DNA from: an uncultured Oscillibacter sp.
Lineage (GTDB): Bacteria > Bacillota > Clostridia > Oscillospirales > Oscillospiraceae
Reading direction: 5' to 3'
Assembly: GCA_910577405.1 (NCBI GenBank)
Contig: CAJTMG010000016.1
Location: forward strand, 1-64,000
DNA: 64,000 nt
Positions 30,515 to 39,443 of this stretch are shown here, in pieces (the stretch's first letter is position 1; each line of letters begins with the position of its first letter). The translations under genes and the position numbers were made by a program. Below the pieces are notes generated by a model. The model did not search any database and was not told the origin of the DNA. It saw only the letters and a list, made by a program, of their open reading frames with translations.

Positions 30515-31222
30515 TTATTTACTGTAAATGCTTATTTCCTGCGCGAAATTGACACTTATGACCGGTTTTCCGGAGCCTGCTTCAAGACCGTTCTCTTCGA
30601 GGATATCCTGTGGGTCATTGATTGTACCGTCCTGGGTCAAGTTCAAGTCCATCGTTATATTGTCAGGAAATCTGTCAAAATAAACGGAGACTCTTTTGAA
30701 AATATCTGATTCTGAACCATCCAGCGTGATATCATGATTCAGACGCTCTGCCTCCAGATCAAGATTCACAAGAGAATCGTTTGCGTGAACCCATACATCG
30801 GAATTGATCGTATCTAAAGAGACCTGCCCGAAATCGCCTCCTATTTCAACCTTCTCAAATTCTTTTTGCGGTATCTCGATTATAGGGGAGCCGAGGACGT
30901 CATTGTCATTTTCCGGATTCTCCATCATGAGTTCAATGCTGAGAGTTTCCCCATCCCTGTCGCAGCGAACGGTATAAGTATGCGCCGGGTTCAAATCTCC
31001 GTTATAAAATTCAAAATTTTCGCTTTCACTGCGCCGGATAACGACAGACGAGGCGCTGCCGCTTATATGAACCTGCTTGAAATCTTCAGCTGCAATATCC
31101 TCATACATTTTTTCCGGTCCGTCTGGGGCTGATGGATCAGAAGCATTCAAATCATCTGCTGCGCAAGCTGACAGCCCGGTCATGGTCATAAGCATAACAA
31201 ACAGAAAGATTGCTCTTTTCAT
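30515..31222 (-). CDS. Lipoprotein with a DUF4097-like beta-rich domain
   Basis: The 235-residue protein begins with a lipoprotein signal: MKRAIFLF, a hydrophobic core and the lipobox LSAC, with acylated Cys near residue 20. The mature part is acidic and made of short beta strands such as KQVHISGSASSVVIRRSESENFEFYNGD, VEIGGDFGQVSLDTINSDVWVHANDS-type repeats and LNHDITLDGSES. This is the pattern of the DUF4097 putative-adhesin/right-handed beta fold. Family assignment is by pattern only. It should sit on the outer face of the membrane. It lies downstream of two other exported proteins on the same strand, but a 50-bp gap and its own AGAGGA site leave co-transcription undecided. Confidence 0.7.
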   Translation of the reverse strand: MKRAIFLFVMLMTMTGLSACAADDLNASDPSAPDGPEKMYEDIAAEDFKQVHISGSASSVVIRRSESENFEFYNGDLNPAHTYTVRCDRDGETLSIELMMENPENDNDVLGSPIIEIPQKEFEKVEIGGDFGQVSLDTINSDVWVHANDSLVNLDLEAERLNHDITLDGSESDIFKRVSVYFDRFPDNITMDLNLTQDGTINDPQDILEENGLEAGSGKPVISVNFAQEISIYSK

Positions 31223-31272
31223 AAAATTGGTTCCTCTCTAACCAACGACTATGTTTCTGGATTAGCGGGAAT

Positions 31273-32970
31273 TTATTTTTGCAGAGCGGCCAGAGCTTCC
31301 GCCATTGCTTCTCCCTGAGCGCGGGTGATGGGCTTTGCAGGGTCCGCGTCGGTGGGAAGAACGCCCAATTCCCACGCGGTCGTTACGGCGGGACTGCTGA
31401 CGGAAACCAAAGCCTGGGGAATCGGCCCGGAACGGTGGTCAGGGTTGGCTTCCAGTCCCAGAGCTTCTGCGGCACGGGTCAGGAACGCGGCGGCTTCTCC
31501 CCATGTGACGGGCCGCGCGGCATAGAACTTACCATCCGCACAGCCCTTGGCAACGCCCTCCTGATACGCCCAGGTCAGCGGCTGAAGATACCATTCGATG
31601 CCGAAGCAGTCAGGGAACGGCGGCGTGTCCTGGGAAACGTCCGGGGAACCAAGGGCCTGATAGAGCTGTCCGACAAACCGTCCCCGGGTCAAGGGCGCGT
31701 CGGGGTATGCCTTCTGCTCCAGCTTCTCCGGGTGAGCCAGGAGCCATTCTATTGCCGTGTCTTTGCCGTTCAGGGTGTCGTCCAGGGTCTGCGGGATTTC
31801 GATATCCGGTTCCAGGGCTTCCACGCCACGTCCCGCCCCCGCGTCCAGGAGGGTGTTGATATCAATGAACTTGCTGGAAATCTGGCCCCGCATTTTGGTA
31901 TTCGGAAGCTGGAGCGATTGGACCGCGCCGAAATGACAAACGCTTCCGCCAGCCGCTTCACCTGCCAGCACGCCGCCCATTTCCTGGATTTCCACGGCGT
32001 TAATCAGCGCGGAAGAGAAGGTCCGTTCGCCAATCAGCCCCACCAGCTCCGCGCCGTTGTCCATAGCGGCCCGGGCCAAGGTCAGAACCGGCCAGATCAA
32101 GCCGTCAGACCCGCCGCCGTTGTTCCGCAGGTCCAGCACAATCCGCTGATAGGAACCGGCGTCCAGGTCCTTGGCAACCCCGGCGGCAAAGTCCTCCATA
32201 GACAGCTTTTCGTCCTCAATGCAGACGTTGTATTGAATGTAGTACGTGTTTTTGTCCAGCGGCATGGAAAGGTAACTGGCATCCTGCGCGGCGGTTTTGG
32301 CGAAATTTTTGATCTGGTCCGAAAGACGGGAAAGCTCGATGTTCCCCAATTCCTCCATGGAAGCGGGTTCCAAAGAAAGCGTCTTGCCGTTTTTCAGACC
32401 GATTTCCAGCGGCGCGTCCTTTTCCACCAGCCCCATATATTCATAGATATCCGCGATATTGCAGGCCTGCCGAATCTGCCGCCGGAGATGCACCGGGTTA
32501 TCGGACGAAAACAGCGGGGCAAGGGCTTCCATAGCTTCCGGCAGAGGCTTCCCGGCAAGGCTGACGATCTCCTGTCCCAAAAGCGCCTTGTCCTTCGCGG
32601 GGGCCAAGGAGAGCATCCAGGAATCCCCCTGTTGGGCAGCGCTGTAGGGATAGGCCCGCAGATCCGCGTTGCCGCCAAGGGAGACCATCGTGTGAGAATC
32701 CCCCACGAGAGCCGTCAGCCGCATCAGGTCCATCAGGAATTCCGTTTCGCTTTCGGTTTCCAGACGGCTTTCGATCTCGGTCTTCAGTGCGGTGAATTCC
32801 TCCTCCGAGCTGTTGGCGAACACGTCGGGATGATGCTTTTTCAGAACTTCCTCGTAAAGAAACTCCAGATCCTGTTTTCGGCCCTCCGCGCTGGTATCCT
32901 CCGCGTAAGCCGGTACGATCAGCAGTACCGCCAGCAGCAATGCCGAAGCCCTCCGCAATACATTCTTCAT
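31273..32970 (-). CDS. Exported S41-like peptidase with C-terminal SLH motifs
   Basis: The start at ATG 32970 has AGGAGG upstream and yields a signal peptide ending VPAYA (residues 1-23); a start at 33006 would place 12 polar residues before it. The 565-residue product has a tail-specific-protease fold: an N-terminal helical part (DLEFLYEEVLKKHHPDVFANSS), then the S41 core with LDLRNNGGGSDG (about residue 275) and the nucleophile region GERTFSSALINA (Ser near residue 317). The C-terminal third (about 440-565) contains two SLH motifs (DAPLTRGRFVGQLYQALG, YAARPVTWGEAAAFLTRA). It is probably a cell-wall-anchored serine protease. A promoter lies at 33006-33034. No PDZ domain is obvious. Confidence 0.85.
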   Translation of the reverse strand: MKNVLRRASALLLAVLLIVPAYAEDTSAEGRKQDLEFLYEEVLKKHHPDVFANSSEEEFTALKTEIESRLETESETEFLMDLMRLTALVGDSHTMVSLGGNADLRAYPYSAAQQGDSWMLSLAPAKDKALLGQEIVSLAGKPLPEAMEALAPLFSSDNPVHLRRQIRQACNIADIYEYMGLVEKDAPLEIGLKNGKTLSLEPASMEELGNIELSRLSDQIKNFAKTAAQDASYLSMPLDKNTYYIQYNVCIEDEKLSMEDFAAGVAKDLDAGSYQRIVLDLRNNGGGSDGLIWPVLTLARAAMDNGAELVGLIGERTFSSALINAVEIQEMGGVLAGEAAGGSVCHFGAVQSLQLPNTKMRGQISSKFIDINTLLDAGAGRGVEALEPDIEIPQTLDDTLNGKDTAIEWLLAHPEKLEQKAYPDAPLTRGRFVGQLYQALGSPDVSQDTPPFPDCFGIEWYLQPLTWAYQEGVAKGCADGKFYAARPVTWGEAAAFLTRAAEALGLEANPDHRSGPIPQALVSVSSPAVTTAWELGVLPTDADPAKPITRAQGEAMAEALAALQK

Positions 32971-33005
32971 GGTCTGTCCTCCTACTTCACTAATTCGGTA
33001 ATACA

Positions 33006-33034
33006 ATCATACAACCGAAAAATTCAAAAGTCAA
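33006..33034 (-). promoter_or_regulatory. Promoter of the S41-like protease gene
   Basis: On the minus strand TTGACT (33034-33029) and TATGAT (33011-33006) are 17 bp apart. Confidence 0.8.
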
Positions 33035-33096
33035 GCCCTCTTTGCCGCAATTTTCAAAAAATCCAGTCAGTAGGAAGAAAGCGCGGCAAAGAGGGC
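33035..33096 (-). terminator. Perfect 14-bp inverted repeat between two protease genes
   Basis: GCCCTCTTTGCCGC (33035-33048) and GCGGCAAAGAGGGC (33083-33096) are exact inverse copies with a 34-nt loop. It lies behind the M3 peptidase gene and touches the -35 of the next promoter. The sequence after the stem is T-rich but has no clean T-run. Confidence 0.55.
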
Positions 33097-33145
33097 GTAT
33101 TTTCAGGCTGTACAAGGATATTACGGTACAGGAGGCAGAAATTCT

Positions 33146-34993
33146 TCAAAATTCCCGGCTTTTCCTGCGCACGCGGCGTCGGACAAGAAAGACGGCCAGC
33201 AGAATCAAGAGGGAGAGGCAGGGGGCGGTTATCAGGATATAGGTAACAGAATCGAACACGAGATGGACCATGCTTTGATGGTACTTCACTTCCTCACCCG
33301 AGCAGAGGCTTTTCAGGGCCTTGGCGATATTTCTGACGGCGCTGCTGTGGAACACGTCGGTCAGGTCTGTTTCCCGCAGGGCGGCCCGGAAGGGGATATC
33401 CTGGGAGAGCTCCGTCAGGTCCATGTAGGTTTCCAGAGCGCCGTCCCAGTCGTCCAGGGAGCATAGCCAAAGGTCCAGGGCGGAGAGGGCGGAGACGGCA
33501 TAGCTGATGTAATAGAAGGGCGACTGGAAGTTATGAGGCACCCGGACCCAGAACCAGGCTTCGTCCTGACCGTCGGGATAATAATAGCCATAGTCCTCGG
33601 AAACGTCTTTGAACACGGCGTTGATTTCATCCAATGAAAGGCCGGGGTCGGCGTAGACTTCCGCGAGAAATTCGTCGTACAGACAGCCCTCCTGCACGGC
33701 GTCCACCAGTTCGGAGAGGATGGCAAAGAAGAAATCGTCGCTGGCAGGGCCGAAAAGATCAGCGGAACTGGCGTAAAAGAGCTGCAAAGCCTGTGAATGG
33801 ATTTCAGCGGTATCCATATTGGAGGAAAGCCAAAGGGCGGGAGTCGGGTCAGAGAAAGACTGATGGAAATGCCCGAACTCGTGGACCATATCGCTGCAAT
33901 CCTGATAAGAACCATAAGGCTTATTATAAATGTAAGCGGAGCCGTAATCACCAAGGCCTGTAGTAAAACCGCCGTCCAGTTTTCCGGGCCGCGGGTCGGT
34001 ATCGTAAAGCTGATGTTCCATCATAAACGCATAGGAGCGTTCCAGATCCGGGTGCAGGCTGGCAATACCCGGCTGAATGGCTTCCATAAGCGCTTCTCCC
34101 TCCAGGGCAAGGGACTCCCAGGCGTCATTCAGGGCGTCCTCGTCATAGGAATCATAGGCGAAGGCATTCAGGGGGACGAAATACTTCTTCACTGCCTGCC
34201 GGAGCCGCTGCACATCCTTCGGCCTGTAGTCACGGTTATAGCAGGAGTAAGCGTAATCGATATAACTGTCATACCCGGCTTCCTCCGCAATCTCAGTCCG
34301 GACCTGAATCAGTTCCCGGAAGGTCTCCCCCACGGTGTCGTTCATGGCCTCGTCCAGCTTGTCGGAGACGGCCCAGTAATCCTCCACGCTCAGGTCAGCG
34401 CTGTCAAGATTCTCATCCGTCCAGAGTTTGCCGTTGATGGTAACCTCCGCGCCGCCGGCAAGGGCCTGATCGTACTGCTGAACCAGCCGGTTTTCCTCCT
34501 GGATCAAGCGCTTCATCTCGTCGCTTATGTCCTCGTATTCCATCATCGCGTTGGTAAGCTCTTCCCCCTGATCCTCGTCCAGCACTCCCCGGCAGGGGCT
34601 TTCTGCCAGTTTCCGGAGGGCCGCGTAAATCCGGTCCAGCAAACGGGTCCCCTGTTCAGTGAGGGTATCCTCCGCGTCCGCCCACTCCTGCGCCGTGCCG
34701 GAGAGATAGTAATGGATAAAGGCCAGGGAATGCAAGGTATCCAACCGTTCGTATTCTGACACTATCGTATTATAAAGCGTCCTGGCACGGGACTGGCTGT
34801 CTTCTGAGCAGTCCGGGCCGCAGAGGGCCTCCAGCTCATCCAGCGCCGCCGTCAGTGGACCTTCGTCAAAGGGCGTGAAGATCATTTCGTCGAAATCCAC
34901 CGGCTGATGTGACTTCTCCGCCGCGCAGACGGTCCCGGCCAGCAGAACCATTGCCATCAGAAGACTGATTCCCCGCAGCAGCCAATTTCGCAT
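33146..34993 (-). CDS. Membrane-tethered M3-family (oligoendopeptidase F-like) metallopeptidase
   Basis: The 615-residue protein has a signal peptide (1-24, ending TVCAA). The M3 zinc site is HEFGH (about residue 369, in MVHEFGHFHQ) with the third ligand Glu in NMDTAEIHSQAL. A C-terminal membrane helix (about 588-608, ILITAPCLSLLILLAVF) is followed by a basic RRRVRRK tail. Most M3 enzymes (PepF, PepO) are cytoplasmic. Here the signal peptide plus C-terminal anchor place the catalytic domain outside the cell, where it may trim peptides. It is followed by an S41-like protease and a lipoprotein on the same strand, suggesting a surface-proteolysis cluster, although the S41 gene has its own promoter. 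The ATG at 34993 has only a G-run as ribosome-binding site. Confidence 0.88.
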   Translation of the reverse strand: MRNWLLRGISLLMAMVLLAGTVCAAEKSHQPVDFDEMIFTPFDEGPLTAALDELEALCGPDCSEDSQSRARTLYNTIVSEYERLDTLHSLAFIHYYLSGTAQEWADAEDTLTEQGTRLLDRIYAALRKLAESPCRGVLDEDQGEELTNAMMEYEDISDEMKRLIQEENRLVQQYDQALAGGAEVTINGKLWTDENLDSADLSVEDYWAVSDKLDEAMNDTVGETFRELIQVRTEIAEEAGYDSYIDYAYSCYNRDYRPKDVQRLRQAVKKYFVPLNAFAYDSYDEDALNDAWESLALEGEALMEAIQPGIASLHPDLERSYAFMMEHQLYDTDPRPGKLDGGFTTGLGDYGSAYIYNKPYGSYQDCSDMVHEFGHFHQSFSDPTPALWLSSNMDTAEIHSQALQLFYASSADLFGPASDDFFFAILSELVDAVQEGCLYDEFLAEVYADPGLSLDEINAVFKDVSEDYGYYYPDGQDEAWFWVRVPHNFQSPFYYISYAVSALSALDLWLCSLDDWDGALETYMDLTELSQDIPFRAALRETDLTDVFHSSAVRNIAKALKSLCSGEEVKYHQSMVHLVFDSVTYILITAPCLSLLILLAVFLVRRRVRRKSREF

Positions 34994-35071
34994 AACAATA
35001 CCCCCCGTTTGAATTAGAAATCTGGCATAAAATATGAGGAATGAGGAATTTTTATACCGGTTTCCCCAGCG

Positions 35072-35459
35072 TCAGACGGTAATTTCAATCTGATTTCCCT
35101 CCAGGACCACAACACAGCTTTCGTAATAGCCGTCGCCGGTGGTACGGGGGCCGCTGACGACCTCGTAACCGCTGGCCTGGAGTCTGTCGGTCAGTTCGTC
35201 GACCCGTTCCCTGCTGCCCACAGAGAATGCGATATGCACATAGCCCGTACGGTTCAGGGGCTTTGTCAGATCCTCCAGCCCGGGTCATGAGTTCCAGCCT
35301 TGCGCCGTCGTCGAAGGAGATAAAACAGGAGCGGAAATCCGTGTTTTGATTGTGATAGCCGTCATTGGAATGGACGTTCAGAAAGGCGGTGAAAAATTCC
35401 CGTGCCGCCTCCAGATTTTTTACATACATGGCGATATGCTCGATTTTCAAAAAGACCAC
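35072..35459 (-). pseudogene. Frameshifted VOC-family (glyoxalase-like) protein gene
   Basis: From GTG 35459 the frame encodes a normal VOC start (KIEHIAMYVKNLEAAREFF, then RSCFISFDDGARLELMTRAG) up to about position 35285. Beyond that, this frame turns into Arg/Gly-rich nonsense and stops at 35085. A neighbouring frame continues the expected fold (EDLTKPLNRTGYVHIAFSVG... to CVVVLEGNQIEITV) and stops at 35072. The break lies at a CCCGGG run, so a one-base indel or a sequencing error is likely. Intact, it would be a metal-dependent glyoxalase/dioxygenase-fold protein of about 128 residues, substrate unknown. Confidence 0.8.
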
Positions 35460-35570
35460 CTCGAACTCAGAGTTCCGGGAAACCGTTTCCTTCTGCCCAT
35501 TATACCGCCAAAGGCCCCCGTTGTCATCTGATTTTTAGGCTTTTTATAGTTGGGTCAATCTTCCGGCGGC

Positions 35571-35626
35571 AAAAAAGCCCGTCTCTGTCGAACCAGCAGG
35601 AGAGGCTTCGACGGAGACGGGTTTTC
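35571..35626 (-). terminator. Terminator of the second MATE gene
   Basis: CCCGTCTCTGTCGAA pairs with TTCGACGGAGACGGG. The minus strand then reads CTTTTTT, and the plus strand has a shorter TTTT, so it may act both ways. Confidence 0.85.
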
Positions 35627-35677
35627 TGTTTGAGATTGGAGGCGGCAGCTATGCCGGGAAGCTCCGCAAGTTCCGAC

Positions 35678-37048
35678 TCAGCCCCTTGCGGAGGAATGCA
35701 GGAGACGGAAGCGGCGGCGTTTGGGCTGGGAGAGCTTATGGAAGCAGTAGAGGTAAGCAGGGACCAGGAAGAGATCCGCGAGGACCCAGGCGGCGGGGGA
35801 GGCGTAGCAGGCGGCGTTGAAGCCCATCACCGGCACCAGGAGGGAGATCAGGGCCCGGCCGGTGAGTTCCAGGACTCCCGCGAGAGTCGCCAGGGGAGAG
35901 AAGCCCATGCCCTGGATCAGGAGCCGGAAGATATTCACCAGCGCCAGGAAGAAATAGAACAGGGCCATTGCCATCAGGTACTGCCGGGCCAGGGGCAGGA
36001 GGGCGGCGCTTCCGGAATCAAGGAAGAGCATATTCAGGGGCTCGGCGAAGAAGTAGAGGATTCCAAAGGCAAAGACCGCATAGCCCGCGCCCAGAAGGAT
36101 GGAGGCCCGCAGACCCTGATGAAGGCGTTCCCAGCGTCCGGAACCCACATTCTGCCCGCCGTAGGTGGCCATAGTGCTGCCCAGGGCGTCGAAGGGGCAG
36201 GTGAAGAAAAGGGACACCTTGCTTGCAGCGGTAACAGCGGTGACGCAGGCCGTCCCGAGACCGTTGACCGCCGTCTGAATCATCACGCTGCCGATTGCGG
36301 TAATGGAAAATTGCAAACCCATCGGAAGACCCATCAGGCAGAGCTGAGCCATCCGGCGGCCCTCCCAATGCCAGTCCTCCGCTTCCATCCGCAGAATCGG
36401 GTATCCGCGCAGCATCCGGACAAGACAGCCCGTCCCCGCCAGAAGCTGCGAGAGGACGGTAGCCAGCGCCGCGCCGAACACGTCCAGATGGAAGGCCAGG
36501 ATAAAGATCACGTCCAAAACCATATTCACAACCGCGGCCGTGCTCAGCCAGATCACCGGCGTGCGGCTGTCCCCCAGGGAACGGAGGATGGAAGCGGTAA
36601 AATTATAAAGGAAATAGGCCGGAAGTCCCGCGAAAATGGTCACAATATACCAATAAGACCGTTGAAAAATGTCGTCAGGCGTCTGCATACCCGTCAGGAT
36701 ATTTTTGCAGAACAGAACCGTGCTCAAAGTCAGGAGGATTCCCAGGAGCAGGGTCAGCCAAACGCCCCCGGCAACATAGCGCCGCAGTTCCTTCTCGTTC
36801 CCGGCCCCGAACTGCTGCGCCGCCGGAATCGCAAACCCGCCGCAGACGCCCACGCAGAAGCCGACCACAAGAAAGTTGATGCTTCCCGTGTTGCCGACTG
36901 CCGCCAACGCGCTGCCGCCCAGGGTCTTGCCTACAATGGCCGTGTCCACCACATTATAAAGCTGCTGAAACAGATTCCCAAGCAGTACCGGGATTCCAAA
37001 GCCAAGAATCAGCTTCATCGGACTGCCTTTCGTCAAATCCCTTGTCAT
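35678..37048 (-). CDS. MATE family efflux transporter (second of three)
   Basis: The start at ATG 37048 has AAGGAG eight bases upstream; an ATG at 37069 lies above it. The 456-residue, twelve-helix protein starts MTRDLTKGSPMKLILGFGIPVLLGNLFQQLYNVVDT, typical of the MepA/NorM-like subgroup in Firmicutes, with the repeat signature ALGSTMATYGGQNVGSGR in the second half. It exports unknown compounds. A HxlR-type regulator gene is divergent about 530 bp away, an arrangement often seen for regulated exporters. It has its own terminator and a probable promoter at 37145-37172. Confidence 0.92.
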   Translation of the reverse strand: MTRDLTKGSPMKLILGFGIPVLLGNLFQQLYNVVDTAIVGKTLGGSALAAVGNTGSINFLVVGFCVGVCGGFAIPAAQQFGAGNEKELRRYVAGGVWLTLLLGILLTLSTVLFCKNILTGMQTPDDIFQRSYWYIVTIFAGLPAYFLYNFTASILRSLGDSRTPVIWLSTAAVVNMVLDVIFILAFHLDVFGAALATVLSQLLAGTGCLVRMLRGYPILRMEAEDWHWEGRRMAQLCLMGLPMGLQFSITAIGSVMIQTAVNGLGTACVTAVTAASKVSLFFTCPFDALGSTMATYGGQNVGSGRWERLHQGLRASILLGAGYAVFAFGILYFFAEPLNMLFLDSGSAALLPLARQYLMAMALFYFFLALVNIFRLLIQGMGFSPLATLAGVLELTGRALISLLVPVMGFNAACYASPAAWVLADLFLVPAYLYCFHKLSQPKRRRFRLLHSSARG

Positions 37049-37144
37049 AGAGTAAGCTCCTTTGTGCATTCAAGTTTCGCTATCGCATCAGCCGCCGCCG
37101 GAAAGCCGGTTCGCGTCTGGAATCGTTCCGAAGAAACTCCGACC

Positions 37145-37172
37145 ATTATAGTCGTTCCGCACAAAAAAGCAA
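37145..37172 (-). promoter_or_regulatory. Probable promoter of the second MATE gene
   Basis: On the minus strand TTGCTT (37172-37167) and TATAAT (37150-37145) are 16 bp apart, about 95 bp before the start codon. Confidence 0.55.
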
Positions 37173-37530
37173 TCTATATTTTGGATAATATTACAATGGG
37201 CTCCTGCAAAAAAATTTGTGCAATGTTGATGGTTTTCGTTAGCTTTACCAAACTGAAAAGGAAAACTGCCAATAGAAGCCAGTATCATACCTCAGGCAGA
37301 TTTTCAGAGGAAACAGCGTCGGATTTCCGGATTTCCAAACGAAAAACGCCGCTTTTCCCGGGAAATGTATGCGACAGGCTGATAGAGACCCGCCGCAGGA
37401 CAAAAGAAGAGCGCCACCGTGCTGCCCTTTTCCGGGAACTGCCGTTGAGAACCGGAACCTTCCTGCTGATTGAAAAACCGTTCCTGCAAGCCTTGCTATC
37501 TGCTTTATACTATGCTATCCTGCTTTTGTA
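37173..37530. other. Long intergenic region between MATE and HxlR genes
   Basis: No gene with coding character is seen. The region is comparatively A/T-rich near 37170-37280 and contains scattered TATACT/TATCC-like segments at about 37506-37520 that could be the -10 of the hxlR gene, but no -35 at proper spacing was found. Confidence 0.35.
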
Positions 37531-37557
37531 AAGTACGCATATTCTTGTGTGGTACTT
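37531..37557 (+). promoter_or_regulatory. Candidate HxlR operator
   Basis: AAGTAC (37531-37536) and GTACTT (37552-37557) form an inverted repeat with a 15-bp gap, 20 bp before the regulator's start codon. Autoregulation would be typical for HxlR proteins; binding is inferred. Confidence 0.4.
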
Positions 37558-37577
37558 GCCCAAAGGAGAGTGATTTT

Positions 37578-37922
37578 ATGGCTTCCTGTCCGCCCTCGGC
37601 CAGCGAGATCGATGAAACCGGTTTTGGCTACACCCTTTCTCTCATCAACGGGAAATACAAGATGGCGATACTGTACTGGCTTTCAGAACATGGCGTCCTG
37701 CGCTACAGCCAGCTCAAGCGGGACCTTGGGGCGATTTCCCACAAGACCCTCAGCGCCTCCCTGAAGGAGCTGGAATCCGACGGCCTGCTGACCCGGAAGG
37801 AATACCCTCAGATTCCGCCGAAGGTCGAATACAGCCTGTCGGAGATGGGAAGGTCCCTGATCCCCATCCTGGACGCTATGTGTCAGTGGGGGGAGGACCA
37901 TCGAAGGGATATAGAAGCGTAA
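37578..37922 (+). CDS. HxlR-family winged-helix transcriptional regulator
   Basis: The ATG at 37578 has AAAGGAG at good spacing; an in-frame ATG 108 bases upstream is rejected because it would add a Cys-rich unrelated stretch. The 114-residue product has the HxlR core: GKYKMAILYWLSEHGVLRYSQLKRDLGAISHKTLSASLKELESDGLL, then a wing (RKEYPQIPPKVEYSLSEMGRSL) and a short C-terminal helix with a Cys (MCQWG). HxlR proteins often sense aldehydes, quinones or redox stress and regulate nearby genes. Candidate targets are itself and the divergent MATE exporter. mnmE starts 14 bp downstream, so the regulator and mnmE are probably co-transcribed. Confidence 0.9.
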   Translation: MASCPPSASEIDETGFGYTLSLINGKYKMAILYWLSEHGVLRYSQLKRDLGAISHKTLSASLKELESDGLLTRKEYPQIPPKVEYSLSEMGRSLIPILDAMCQWGEDHRRDIEA

Positions 37923-37936
37923 AGGAGGAGACGGCA

Positions 37937-39331
37937 ATGGAGATAATAGCGGCGATTGCGGCAGGAGCGGTCCCGTCGGCGATTGGGATTGTGCGGGTAT
38001 CCGGGGAAGGCTGCGGGGCGGTCTGCGGCAAGGTCTTCCGGGCGAGAAACGGACGGCCTGTGGAACATCAGCACCCCCGCATGATGGTTCTGGGGGATAT
38101 GCTGGACGCGGAGGGCCGGACGATCGACCATGGTCTTGCGGTCTGGTTTCCGGGCCCTCACAGCTACACCGGGGAGGATTCCGCCGAGTTCCACTGCCAC
38201 GGCTCGCCGGCGGTGCTGCGGGAGCTTCTCACGGCCTTGTTCTCCGCAGGGGCGCGGCAGGCCGGACCAGGTGAATTCACCAAGCGGGCCTTTCTGAACG
38301 GACGGCTGGACCTGACCCAGGCGGAAGCGGTGATCGACCTGATTGACGCGGAAACCGCCGCCGCCGCCCGGAATGCCGCCGCTCAGCTTGACGGAGGTCT
38401 CCGGAGCCGCCTGGAACCAGTGCAGAACGCCCTGCTGGAGGTAACGTCCCGTTTTTACGCCGTGGTGGACTATCCGGACGAGGACATCGAAGACGTACAG
38501 CCGGAGGAAATCGCGGAAGCCCTCCGGAGCGCGGACGAAAGCCTGACCCGTTTGCTGGAAACCTGCCGCCGGGGACAGGTGCTGAAAAAGGGCGTCCGGA
38601 CAGCCATTGTCGGCCTGCCCAACGCGGGGAAATCCTCCCTTCTGAACGCCCTGGCAGGCTGCGACCGGGCCATTGTGACGGACATCCCCGGCACCACGCG
38701 GGATACTGTGGAGGAATCTGCGCTCTGCGGCGGGGTGCTTCTGCGGCTGATCGACACGGCGGGCCTGCGGGAGACGGAGGACGTGGTGGAAAGACTGGGG
38801 GTAGCCCGTTCCCGGAAGGCCATGGAGACGGCGGACCTGATTCTGCTGGTGGACGACGGCCTGACGGACCCGGAGAACCTGACGGAATTCAGACGGCTTC
38901 TGGACAGCACGGGAAGAGGGACCGCCCCCTGGATTTACGTGGCTTCCAAGCGGGATTTGACCGGGAAAACCGCCGGTTCCATAGGGGCGATTGACGCTCC
39001 GGACTGGAAAGGCCCCGCCGCGTATGTCTCCATTTCCTCCGTCACCGGCGAGGGCTTAGGTGACCTGGAGGAAGCCGTGGCGAAGCTGTTTCCATCAGGG
39101 GAACCCCAGGAGGCCGGCAGTCTGCTCACGGACCAGCGGCAGGAGGAAGCGGCGTCCCGGGCAAGGAACGCGGTCCGGCGGGCGCTGGCGGCTCTGGAAT
39201 CCGGCCTGACTCCCGACGCCGTGCTGACCGACGCGGAGGAGGCCCTGAACGCCATCGGGGAACTGACGGGCCGGACCGCAAAGGAGGAAATCGTCTCCCG
39301 GATTTTCTCCCGTTTCTGCGTCGGGAAGTGA
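37937..39331 (+). CDS. mnmE: tRNA uridine-5-carboxymethylaminomethyl modification GTPase MnmE
   Basis: With MnmG, MnmE modifies U34 of several tRNAs. The 464-residue protein has the N-terminal folate-binding domain (EIIAAIAAGAVPSAIGIVRVSG; GPHSYTGEDSAEFHCHGSP; PGEFTKRAFLNGRLDLTQAEAV). The GTPase domain is inserted in a helical domain: G1 GLPNAGKSS (about residue 228), G2 TDIPGTTRD, G3 DTAGLRET, G4 SKRD in place of the usual NKxD. The C-terminal CVGK motif carries the functional Cys. AAAGGAGGAG precedes the ATG. It is not next to mnmG, rsmG or rnpA-yidC here but behind a HxlR regulator gene. Confidence 0.96.
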   Translation: MEIIAAIAAGAVPSAIGIVRVSGEGCGAVCGKVFRARNGRPVEHQHPRMMVLGDMLDAEGRTIDHGLAVWFPGPHSYTGEDSAEFHCHGSPAVLRELLTALFSAGARQAGPGEFTKRAFLNGRLDLTQAEAVIDLIDAETAAAARNAAAQLDGGLRSRLEPVQNALLEVTSRFYAVVDYPDEDIEDVQPEEIAEALRSADESLTRLLETCRRGQVLKKGVRTAIVGLPNAGKSSLLNALAGCDRAIVTDIPGTTRDTVEESALCGGVLLRLIDTAGLRETEDVVERLGVARSRKAMETADLILLVDDGLTDPENLTEFRRLLDSTGRGTAPWIYVASKRDLTGKTAGSIGAIDAPDWKGPAAYVSISSVTGEGLGDLEEAVAKLFPSGEPQEAGSLLTDQRQEEAASRARNAVRRALAALESGLTPDAVLTDAEEALNAIGELTGRTAKEEIVSRIFSRFCVGK

Positions 39332-39392
39332 TCCTCATGTCTTTGGGGGAATCCCTGCTTGCAGAAATGCTGCCCGTTCCCGCAAAATCCGA

Positions 39393-39421
39393 TTTACAAA
39401 ACCGCATAATAATGTTACAAT
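39393..39421 (+). promoter_or_regulatory. Promoter of the DUF1836-degV-prmA operon
   Basis: TTTACA (39393-39398) and TACAAT (39416-39421) are 17 bp apart. Confidence 0.75.
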
Positions 39422-39443
39422 AACCACGGATAAGACAGGAACG

